The translations under genes were made by a program, and so were the position numbers. Positions 26,215 to 34,524 of a stretch of DNA of 64,000 nt are shown in pieces. The notes below the pieces were generated by a model. That model worked only from the letters and a program-made list of their open reading frames with translations, did no database searches and had not been told where the DNA came from. The DNA is from Gaiellasilicea sp963794385. GTDB lineage: Bacteria > Actinomycetota > Thermoleophilia > Gaiellales > Gaiellaceae. The number at the start of each line of letters is the position of its first letter. The stretch's first letter is position 1. The stretch lies in NCBI GenBank assembly GCA_963794385.1, contig CAWCDT010000007.1, positions 62,001-126,000 of the forward strand. The letters are read 5' to 3'.

Positions 26215-28256
26215 CAGTCGCTCGCCACCACACCCTGGACGCCTGCCTTCTCCCCGAACCAGTGCTCGAACACCTTCAGCGCCGTCGGCGCCGCCACGGC
26301 ACCGCCGTGACCGCCGTTCTCGATCACCGCGCAGACGACGATCGGCGCACGCTTCTGGCCCGAGGATGTCACGTACTCGTTGCCGTTGAACGGGCCCCAG
26401 CCGCACCACCACGCCTGGTCCTCGAGATGGCCGGGCGCATAGCCGGGCAGTTGGACGACCTTCTCGGCCGTCCCGGTCTTGCCGGCAACCGGAACCGGGA
26501 AGCTCCCGAACACGCCCGACGAGGTGCCGTAGCCGTCGTGCGTGGCCGCGTAGAGACCGTCACGGACGACCGACAGGGCGAGCGGATCGACCTCTACGGG
26601 CCGCGGCGGCCGCGGCGGGAACGTGGAGAGCGCCACCGGCGGCGAGCCGTCGCCGCGCGGCTGCTCGATCGCGGAGACGAGATAGGGCGTCACGAGCTTG
26701 CCGCCGTTCGCGATCGCCGCGTAGAAGCGCGCCATCTGGAGTGGCGTCACCGTGATGTCCTTCTGGCCGATCGCCATCTGGATCAGGTCGCCCGGGTTCC
26801 ACGCACGGTCGACCCCCTTGTAGGTCTTCTTGCGCCACGCCGGCGTCGGCAGGAGACCCGTCGCCCCGCCGCCGATGTCCAGGCCGGGCTGCTGGCCGAA
26901 GCCGAACTTCCGCGCCCAGCCCTGCATCCGCGTCCAGTACTCGCGCTGCGTCTCGCCGCGGGTGTAGTAGCGGTTGCCGACGTCGTAGAAGTAGGTGTCG
27001 CACGACTGGGCGAGCGCCGTCGGCAGCGACATCGCCATGTTCGTGTACGGGTTCCAGTTCTCGAAGCGGTGCTTGTCGAGGCCGTACTCCGCGTACGGCG
27101 TGCACTGGATGTACTCGTAGGGCGAGAGCAGCCCGTCGGAGATCGCGGCCAGAGCCGTCAGCGGCTTGAACGTCGACCCGGGCGGGTAGACGCCCGCGAT
27201 CGCACGGTTGATGCCGGGGTAGTTGCGCTCCTTCGCGACCCTTTCGACCATGAGCGGCTCGAGCTTCTTCGGGTCGACGCGACCGACGTAGACGGACGGC
27301 TTGTAGGTCGGGTTCGACGCCATCGCGAGCACGGCGCCGTCGCGCGGGTCGAGCGCCACGATTGCGCCGCCGTTCGCGTTCCATTCGTCCTGCGCGACGG
27401 CGAGCTTGATGCCCTCGCGCAACGCGCGCTCGGCCGCGCGCTGAAGGCCGATGTCGAGTGTCAGGCGGACGGTGTTCCCGGGCTGTGCCGGCCGCCGCAG
27501 CTCGAACGCACCCTGCGGCCGGCCGAGTGAGTCGACCCGGAGCTGGGCGGCGCCCGCGTGGCCGCGTAGGTAGCGGTCGAACGCCGCCTCGACGCCCGAC
27601 TTGCCGATCTTCTCGCCGGCGCGGTAGCCGTCCTGCTCGAGCCGGTCCAGCTCCTCCTGCGAGATCTCGCCCACGTAGCCGAGCACCTGTGCGCCGAGCG
27701 CCCGGTGCTCGTAGCCGCGGAGATAGGTGCCGACGATCTCGACGCCCGGGAACTCGGACCCGTGCTCGAGCAGCGTCGCCACCTGGTCCTCGTGGACGGC
27801 GGTCTTGACGAGGATCGGCGTCAGGGGGTCGTCCTTGCTCTCCTCGAGCGCCTTCGTCAACCGCGGCAGCGGCACGCGCAGGATCTTCGAGAGCCGCTTG
27901 AACATCGCGTAGCGGCCTTCCTCGGGCAGGTCCGCCGTCCAGATTTGGACGGCAGTGCCCGGAACGTTCGAGACGATCGTCGTGCCGGTGCGGTCGACGA
28001 TCGAGCCCCGCGCCGCCTCGACCGGGACCGTGCGGAGCTGGTTGTCCTGGGCCGCATCCAGGTAGCGGTCGCCTGCGAGCACCTGCAGCGCCCAGAGGCG
28101 GAGGAAGAGGATCGCGAAGATCGCGAGTGCGAGTGCCGCCAGCACGCCGACCCGGAGGGCGAGCTGCGGCGTGAAGCGGTAGGGCTCGGCCACGCGCGGG
28201 TCGGGCGGCAGGAAGCGCCGCGACGGTGACCGGCGCTCCTGAAACGAGCTAGCCAA
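26214..28256 (-). CDS. mrdA: class B penicillin-binding protein 2 (elongation transpeptidase)
   Basis: TTG at 28256, nine bases after GGAGG and overlapping the mreD stop; 680 residues. A short cytosolic tail and one membrane anchor (VGVLAALALAIFAILFLRLWA) precede the dimerisation domain with RGSIVDRTG. The transpeptidase domain carries SxxK (Ser361, GSTFKP), SxD (Ser418, SCDTYF) and KTG (Lys593, AGKTGTAEK). It crosslinks peptidoglycan during side-wall growth with RodA, whose gene follows directly. Confidence 0.97.
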   Translation of the reverse strand: MASSFQERRSPSRRFLPPDPRVAEPYRFTPQLALRVGVLAALALAIFAILFLRLWALQVLAGDRYLDAAQDNQLRTVPVEAARGSIVDRTGTTIVSNVPGTAVQIWTADLPEEGRYAMFKRLSKILRVPLPRLTKALEESKDDPLTPILVKTAVHEDQVATLLEHGSEFPGVEIVGTYLRGYEHRALGAQVLGYVGEISQEELDRLEQDGYRAGEKIGKSGVEAAFDRYLRGHAGAAQLRVDSLGRPQGAFELRRPAQPGNTVRLTLDIGLQRAAERALREGIKLAVAQDEWNANGGAIVALDPRDGAVLAMASNPTYKPSVYVGRVDPKKLEPLMVERVAKERNYPGINRAIAGVYPPGSTFKPLTALAAISDGLLSPYEYIQCTPYAEYGLDKHRFENWNPYTNMAMSLPTALAQSCDTYFYDVGNRYYTRGETQREYWTRMQGWARKFGFGQQPGLDIGGGATGLLPTPAWRKKTYKGVDRAWNPGDLIQMAIGQKDITVTPLQMARFYAAIANGGKLVTPYLVSAIEQPRGDGSPPVALSTFPPRPPRPVEVDPLALSVVRDGLYAATHDGYGTSSGVFGSFPVPVAGKTGTAEKVVQLPGYAPGHLEDQAWWCGWGPFNGNEYVTSSGQKRAPIVVCAVIENGGHGGAVAAPTALKVFEHWFGEKAGVQGVVASD

Positions 28257-28767
28257 GGAGCCGCACCTCCGCAACACGCTCGGACGGGGTCGCACGGCGC
28301 AGCACGGCGCGGCAGAGCGCGTACACCGGTGCGCCCAGCAACAGGTTCAACGCGAGGCTCGGCAGCAGCGTCTCGTAGAGCGCGCGCCGGGCGGAGACCT
28401 CCTCGCCGAGCAGGAAGTGGAGGCCGAAGCCGGCGACCGCGATCGCGAGCGTGATGACGAGCACGGCGAGCAGCGGCGCGTGGGCGCGGTCGCGGCCCGT
28501 CGTCTCCCCGTAGCGGCCGACCCAGTACCCCGCCAGCGCGTACAGCAGCGAGGTCACGCCGAGGGTGTCGAGCGTCATCACGTCGACGAGGATGCCGCCG
28601 AAGAAGCCGGCCAGCGCGCCGACGACCGCGCCGCGAAGCAGCGCGAGCGCGAGCAGCGCGAGCAAGAGAACGTTCGCGGTGCCGCCGAGAACGTCGAGGG
28701 AGGAGAAGAGCGTCACCTGGAGCAGGGCGGCGACGAAGACGATCGCTGCGACGGCGGCGTTGTCCAC
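28249..28767 (-). CDS. mreD: rod shape-determining protein MreD
   Basis: GTG at 28767 preceded by GGAAGGGG. 172 residues with about five membrane helices (AAIVFVAALLQVTLFSSLDVL onward), a short loop with GYWVGRYGETTG, and NLLLGAPVYALCRAVLRR near the end. Position between mreC and mrdA and the hydrophobic profile support MreD, the poorly conserved membrane member of the elongasome. A longer reading to 28908 overlaps the mreC coding end and is not favoured. Confidence 0.92.
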   Translation of the reverse strand: MDNAAVAAIVFVAALLQVTLFSSLDVLGGTANVLLLALLALALLRGAVVGALAGFFGGILVDVMTLDTLGVTSLLYALAGYWVGRYGETTGRDRAHAPLLAVLVITLAIAVAGFGLHFLLGEEVSARRALYETLLPSLALNLLLGAPVYALCRAVLRRATPSERVAEVRLLG

Positions 28768-28792
28768 GGTCAGGCCCCTTCCAGTGATGCTG

Positions 28793-29863
28793 TCAGCTTC
28801 TGGGTCGCGAGCACCAAGCGAGAGGCCGCACGTCCGCGGCGCAGGCTGGTGCCTGCGCAGGGGCGGTGGCTCGCGCCGTGTGCTCGCGGGCCAGAAGCGG
28901 GCGTGCATTGCTGGAAGGGTAGGTCTCCGGCGCAGGCCCGCGCGCGACGAGCACGAGCACCGAGTCGAGGGCCGAGAAGTCGACGTCGGAGACGATCAGC
29001 ACCTGCTGCCAGAGATCGGTGTTGAGCTGGCCGACGAAGGTGACGCGGCCGATCGGGATCCCCTTCGGGTAGCGCGAGGAGAGCCGGCCCGAGCGCCAGC
29101 CGGCCGTGATGATCTCGTCGCCGACCTGGACGACCTCTTTCTTCGAGACGCGGTCGAGGACGAGCGAGTCGCCCGACTGGCCGTGACGAACGATTCCGGA
29201 GGCGCTCGTGCGCAGGTCGAGCGCGGACACCGCGCTCGCCTCGTCTGTCAGCAGCCGGACGCGTGCGGCGCCGCCGGTGACGCTCGTGACAGTGCCGACG
29301 AGGCCGGCGGCGGTGACGACCGGGGCGTCGACCCGGACGCCGTCGTCCGACCCGGCCGAGACGACGATCGTCTGCTCGAAGGCGCTCGAGGGACGGGCGA
29401 TCACCTCCGCGGCGACGCCTTCGAAGTCCGCCGGGAACGAGGGCGAGCGCTTGTAGTCGAGCAGGTCCTCGAGGACGACGTTGCGCTGCAGCGCCGACTC
29501 GTTCTGGATCACCTCCTGCCGCAGCTGCTCGTTCTCGGCGCGCAGCCGCTCATTCTCCTCGCGCGCGTCGAAGAGGCTCTTCGTCCAGCCGTAGGCGTCG
29601 CGGAAGGGGCGGACGACCCGCTCGACGGCCACCTCGAGCGGCTGGAGCACGCTCGCGACCGCACCCTGGGCGTCGTGCAGTGGCCCGCTCTCCTGCTCCC
29701 GGAACGAGATCGTGATCAGGGCGAGCGAAAGCACGACCAGCACCCCGAGCACGATGCGCCGCCGAAGGGCGCTGCTGCTGCGGGAGGAAAGCGGTCGCGG
29801 AGGGGCAGGACGCCGGACGGAAAGGCCCAGCACCGCCGGTCTTGCGGTGCGGTTTCGTGACAC
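28793..29863 (-). CDS. mreC: rod shape-determining protein MreC
   Basis: 356 residues, GTG at 29863. Cytosolic Arg/Pro-rich tail, one membrane helix (RIVLGVLVVLSLALITISF), a coiled coil (ENERLRAENEQLRQEVIQ), then the beta-rich periplasmic-side domain (VVSAGSDDGVRVDAPVVTAAGLVGTV, GDEIITAGWRSGRLSSRYPKG, IPIGRV). MreC scaffolds PBP2-RodA outside the membrane. The last 40 residues are Ala/Pro-rich and low complexity. Confidence 0.96.
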   Translation of the reverse strand: MSRNRTARPAVLGLSVRRPAPPRPLSSRSSSALRRRIVLGVLVVLSLALITISFREQESGPLHDAQGAVASVLQPLEVAVERVVRPFRDAYGWTKSLFDAREENERLRAENEQLRQEVIQNESALQRNVVLEDLLDYKRSPSFPADFEGVAAEVIARPSSAFEQTIVVSAGSDDGVRVDAPVVTAAGLVGTVTSVTGGAARVRLLTDEASAVSALDLRTSASGIVRHGQSGDSLVLDRVSKKEVVQVGDEIITAGWRSGRLSSRYPKGIPIGRVTFVGQLNTDLWQQVLIVSDVDFSALDSVLVLVARGPAPETYPSSNARPLLAREHTARATAPAQAPACAADVRPLAWCSRPRS

Positions 29864-29914
29864 GAGCGCTCAAGTCTAGCGACCGCTCAGGCCGCCGTTC
29901 GTGCCGGAAAGCGC

Positions 29915-30967
<1,053 letters not shown>

Positions 30968-31000
30968 CAGGAGGAAGGGAGTCTAGCCTGAGGTCGGCGC

Positions 31001-31594
31001 CTACCCGAATCCGTAGGCCCCGGGAAAGCGCTCGCGCAGCATGCGGACGAGCAGCGCGGCGGGAAGCCCGACCACGTTCAGGTAGTCGCCCTCGACCCGC
31101 TCGACGAGCGCGGCGCCGCGGCCCTGGATCGCGTAGCCGCCTGCGCGCCCCTCCCATTCCCCGTGTGCGAGGTGACGGGCGAGCTCGCGCGGCGTCAGCT
31201 CGCGGAAGGTGACGCGCGTCTCCTCGTGCTCGAGGAGCTCCCAGCCGGGCGCGAGCAGGCAGAGGCCCGAGACGACGACGTGCGTCTCGCCGGCGAGCTC
31301 CTCGAGCATCCGCTCGGCTTCCGCCGCATTCGCGGGCTTGCCGTAGATCCGCCCGCCGAGCGAGACCGCGGTGTCGACGCCCACCACTGGCCGGCTGTCC
31401 GCCCGCGCCGCGACCGAGCGCGCCTTCCCGCGCGCGTGCTCGCGCACGAGGTCGGCGGCGGCGGCGTCCGGAGGATCGTGCTCGACGTAGTCGGGCGCGA
31501 CGACGTCGAACGGCAGCCCCAGCTGCTCGAGGATCGCACGCCGCTGCGGGCTCGTCGAGGCGAGCAGCAGCGGCACGACCGGCGGGGCGCTCAC
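31001..31594 (-). CDS. maf: Maf-family nucleotide pyrophosphatase
   Basis: GTG at 31594 forms a GTGA overlap with the preceding methyltransferase stop. 197 residues: LLASTSPQRRAILEQLG near the start, VREHARGKARSV, VVGVDTAVSLGGRIYGKP, THVVVSGLCLL, GYAIQGRGAALVERVEGDYLNVVGLP. Maf enzymes hydrolyse modified or non-canonical nucleoside triphosphates and affect septum formation. It is the last gene of the folC-to-maf operon. Confidence 0.95.
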   Translation of the reverse strand: MSAPPVVPLLLASTSPQRRAILEQLGLPFDVVAPDYVEHDPPDAAAADLVREHARGKARSVAARADSRPVVGVDTAVSLGGRIYGKPANAAEAERMLEELAGETHVVVSGLCLLAPGWELLEHEETRVTFRELTPRELARHLAHGEWEGRAGGYAIQGRGAALVERVEGDYLNVVGLPAALLVRMLRERFPGAYGFG

Positions 31595-32355
31595 GCCTTG
31601 CGCACCTTCCAGATCTGCTCCATCGGCCAGCTGCGGGCCCAGGCGGTCTCCTCGGCCGTGCGATACGTCGACTCGGCCTCCTGGGGCGGCTGGACCTCGA
31701 TCAGCCGCTCGACCGTGAGACCGTGCTCGCCGAAGAGTCGGATCCACTCGCCGATCGGGAGGTTGAACTCGACCGAGCCCTCCGGCGTCTCGTGCCGCCG
31801 CATCCCGAAGTACGGCCCGACCAGGCGGTCGATATACGTGTCGGCCTCCTCGTCCCAGGCGAGCCACGAGAGCGGCGAAGCGCCGCTGAACGCGAGCACG
31901 CCGCCGGGCCGCAGCAGCCGGGCGGCTTCCGGCACGGTGAGGTACGGGTCGGCGAAGGTCATCGCGCCCCAGTCGCACATGACGACGTCGAACGACGCGT
32001 CGTCGAACGGAACCGCCTCCGCGCTCGCGTGCAGGAGCGGGAAGTCGACACCCGCCTCCGCGTTGGCGGCCCGGGCGTGCTCGAGCCGGGACGCGGAGTT
32101 GTCGAGCCCGACCGGCCGGGCGCCGGCGCGCAGCAGCGCACGCGACCACTCCGCGGCGCCGCACCCGAGCTCGAGCACGTCGAGGCCGGCGACGTCGCCG
32201 AGGACGTTCAGCTCCCGTTCGGGAATCTGCCACAGGCCCCAGGCGGCGCCCGCCGCGATGAAGGCGGCGTTCCGCTCCTGGTACGCGTTGCTCTCGCGGT
32301 CCCAGAACTCACGGTTCCGCCGCGCGTGCGGCGTCAGGCCGTCAGACGAGCTCAT
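31591..32355 (-). CDS. SAM-dependent class I methyltransferase
   Basis: 254 residues, ATG at 32355 overlapping the ndk stop by 14 bases. N-terminal helices (RNREFWDRESNAYQERN) lead into motif I LDVLELGCGAAEWS, then VGLDNSASRLEHAR, SAEAVPFDDASFDVVMCDWG and RLLRPGGVLAFSG. This is the UbiE/Methyltransf_11 layout acting on a small molecule. The substrate cannot be told; the operon partners give no specific hint. Confidence 0.93.
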   Translation of the reverse strand: MSSSDGLTPHARRNREFWDRESNAYQERNAAFIAAGAAWGLWQIPERELNVLGDVAGLDVLELGCGAAEWSRALLRAGARPVGLDNSASRLEHARAANAEAGVDFPLLHASAEAVPFDDASFDVVMCDWGAMTFADPYLTVPEAARLLRPGGVLAFSGASPLSWLAWDEEADTYIDRLVGPYFGMRRHETPEGSVEFNLPIGEWIRLFGEHGLTVERLIEVQPPQEAESTYRTAEETAWARSWPMEQIWKVRKA

Positions 32356-32761
32356 GGTCGGCGAACCAGAGCGAGATCTCGCGCTGAGCCGACTCGGACG
32401 AATCGGAGCCGTGGATGAGGTTCCCTGGCATCGAGGTGGCGTAGTCGCCGCGGATCGACCCGGGCGCGGCGTCCGCGGGATTCGTGGCGCCGATCGTCTT
32501 CCGCATCGTCTCGATCGCGCCCTCGCCCTCGACGACGAGGGCCCAGGTCGGGGCGGAGGTGATGAAGTCGACGAGCTCCCCGAAGAACGGCTTCTCTGTG
32601 TGCTCGGCGTAGTGCTCCTTGCCGAGCTCCTCGTCGACACGCAGCAGCTTGCCGCCGACGACGGTGAAGCCGCGCCGCTCGATGCGGGCGAGGATCTCGC
32701 CGGCGAGCGCGCGCTCGGTCGCGTCGGGCTTGATCAGGATCAGGGTCCGCTCCACGGCCAC
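32342..32761 (-). CDS. ndk: nucleoside diphosphate kinase
   Basis: 139 residues, GTG at 32761 with GAGGAG eight bases upstream. Ndk balances NTP pools by phosphate transfer through a histidine. TLILIKPDATERALAGEIL starts the protein; the active-site His is His117 in GNLIHGSDSSESAQREI. Length is typical. It follows the zinc-ribbon protein gene and overlaps the methyltransferase gene. Confidence 0.97.
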   Translation of the reverse strand: MAVERTLILIKPDATERALAGEILARIERRGFTVVGGKLLRVDEELGKEHYAEHTEKPFFGELVDFITSAPTWALVVEGEGAIETMRKTIGATNPADAAPGSIRGDYATSMPGNLIHGSDSSESAQREISLWFADHELV

Positions 32762-32766
32762 GGGTA

Positions 32767-33342
32767 CTACTCCTCGCCGGCGGCGCGTTTGCGGCGCGGA
32801 GCCCGCCGCGGCGCGGTCCACGTGTCGGTGAGCGTGTCGTCGATCCCGGGCAGGCTCGGCGTCGAGATCGGCGTGGCGCAATGCGGGCAGATCTGCCAGA
32901 GCGCCTCGAGCGGCGCGTTGCACTTGACGCACGCCTGCTTGAGGCGGGTCGTGCAAACCGGGCAAACGAGGAACGACCCCTCGACGGCGGCACGGCAGAC
33001 GGGGCAGTGCAGGTCGCCCTTGGCGAGCCGGTCCTCCATCGCCCGGATCTCGAGCTCCCGCTCGCGCACGTCCTCGAGGTACTCCGGCGGACGGAAGAAG
33101 AGATAGATGATCGGCCCGATGAACGGCGGCACGAGCCCGAGGACGAGGGCCATGGCGACGAGCCAGGGATCCTCGATCCGACGGCGTGCGTCCTTGTAGA
33201 CCCAGTAGGCGGTCGCGAGCCAGAAGACGACGACGAAGAAGACCGACAGGTTTCGGACCACCATCCAGGCGCCCGAGTCGAAGAAGTCGTCGACTCCTCC
33301 GAGGAGGTCGTCGCTGGTGGTGGCTGCGGCAGCGAGGGTCAC
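32767..33342 (-). CDS. membrane-anchored double zinc-ribbon protein
   Basis: GTG at 33342 in a GTGA overlap with the tiny upstream membrane-protein gene. 191 residues: two membrane helices (NLSVFFVVVFWLATAYWVY and VAMALVLGLVPPFIGPIIYLFF), a charged linker, then CPVC/CPVC and CVKC/CPHC, which form two zinc ribbons, and a basic tail (PRRAPRRKRAAGEE). Related proteins are widespread in actinobacteria and uncharacterised. The function is unknown. The coupled small membrane protein is a candidate partner. Confidence 0.85.
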   Translation of the reverse strand: MTLAAAATTSDDLLGGVDDFFDSGAWMVVRNLSVFFVVVFWLATAYWVYKDARRRIEDPWLVAMALVLGLVPPFIGPIIYLFFRPPEYLEDVRERELEIRAMEDRLAKGDLHCPVCRAAVEGSFLVCPVCTTRLKQACVKCNAPLEALWQICPHCATPISTPSLPGIDDTLTDTWTAPRRAPRRKRAAGEE

Positions 33343-33452
33343 AAGAGCAACTTTCCCACGAGATACCCAATCGCGAACGCGGAGCCGACGATGAAGCCGA
33401 CGACCGCGAGCGCAAACGCGAGCACGGTGAGGCGCTCGCGCATCTTCGTCAT
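33339..33452 (-). CDS. 37-residue single-helix membrane protein
   Basis: ATG at 33452 lies one base after the folC stop. The peptide starts MTKMRERLTVLAFALAV, continues VGFIVGSAFAIGYLVGK and ends LLL, so it is a positively charged start plus one long membrane helix containing small-residue spacings (GxxxGxxxA type). It ends in a GTGA overlap with the zinc-ribbon gene. The tight coupling on both sides argues it is translated. Function unknown. Confidence 0.6.
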   Translation of the reverse strand: MTKMRERLTVLAFALAVVGFIVGSAFAIGYLVGKLLL

Positions 33453-33453
33453 G

Positions 33454-34524
33454 TTAGGCGTCGTTCCTCGCCATCGCCTCGAGATCCGCGAGAAGGTACA
33501 GCGAGCCGGTCACGAGCACCGGGCCGTGCTCCTGCGCCCGGGCGAGCGCCACGTCGGGAGGCGCGACGACCTCCACCTCGGCAAAGTGCCGCCGCGCCAG
33601 CGTTGCGAGCTCCGCAGCCGGGAGCGCGCGCGTGTTGGACGACGACGTAGCGATGAGACGCCGCCCCGCGCGGGCGAGCGACGCGAGCATCGCGTCGGCG
33701 TCCTTGTCACGCAGGATCGAGACGACGAGCGTGTAGTCGTCGCGTTCGAGCCGGGCCGCGAGCCAGGCGGCGCCGTCGGGGTTGTGGGCGCCGTCGAAGA
33801 CGTCATCGAGGCGCCGCTCGAGGCGGCCGGGAAGCACGACGTCGACGTCGTGCTCGACCGGTCGACCCAGGAAGGCCTCCGCCGCCTCGCGCGCGCCGCC
33901 GAACACGACGTTCGGCCCGGCGAGGTGGACGAACTCCTCGTCCGGGAGGACGGCGACCGTTCCTTCCTGCACGACCGCGAGCTTCTCGGCCGCGATCTCC
34001 CCGCGGGTCTCGCCGAGCACGTCGGTGTGATCGAGGCCGACGTTGGTGAGGAGGACGACGTGTGACCGGAGCACATTCGTCGCGTCGAACCGGCCGCCGA
34101 GGCCCGCCTCGACGACCGCGACGTCGATCTCGCGCACCGCGAACTCGGTGAAAGCGGCGGCGCAGATCGTCTCGAACTGCGTCGCGCCCTGCGCCTCCGC
34201 CTCCGGCCTGACGCGCTCGACGGCCGCCTCGAAGTCGGCTTCGGCACCGTCGACCGTGATCCGCTCGGCCCACGAACGGACGTGCGGCGACACGGTGGCG
34301 CCGACCGAGAGCCCCTCGGCGAGGAGCAGCGCCTCGATCGTCCGCGTCGCCGTCGACTTGCCGTTCGTCCCGACGACGTGCACGGCGGGGAAGGCGAGCT
34401 GCGGGTCGCCGAGGGCGGCGAGGAGCGTCCGCATCCGCCCGAGTCCGAACTCCTTCGGCCAGGGACTGAGGCTCGCGATCCAGGTTGTGTGCTGCGTCTC
34501 AGCCGGTGAGTGCATCGAGCTCAC
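33454..34524 (-). CDS. folC: folylpolyglutamate synthase / dihydrofolate synthase, compact form
   Basis: Adds glutamate to dihydropteroate and folates. Seen: VHVVGTNGKSTATRTI (P-loop), TVSPHVRSWAERI, FETICAAAFTEFA, VVEAGLGGRFDATNV, TNVGLDHTDVLG, DGAHNPDGAAWL. At 356 residues it is about 60 shorter than usual; the segment between the central and C-terminal domains, normally before PGRLE, is condensed (GRPVEHDVDVVLPGRLERR). GTG at 34524 or ATG at 34515; both overlap the valS stop. Confidence 0.93.
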   Translation of the reverse strand: MSSMHSPAETQHTTWIASLSPWPKEFGLGRMRTLLAALGDPQLAFPAVHVVGTNGKSTATRTIEALLLAEGLSVGATVSPHVRSWAERITVDGAEADFEAAVERVRPEAEAQGATQFETICAAAFTEFAVREIDVAVVEAGLGGRFDATNVLRSHVVLLTNVGLDHTDVLGETRGEIAAEKLAVVQEGTVAVLPDEEFVHLAGPNVVFGGAREAAEAFLGRPVEHDVDVVLPGRLERRLDDVFDGAHNPDGAAWLAARLERDDYTLVVSILRDKDADAMLASLARAGRRLIATSSSNTRALPAAELATLARRHFAEVEVVAPPDVALARAQEHGPVLVTGSLYLLADLEAMARNDA

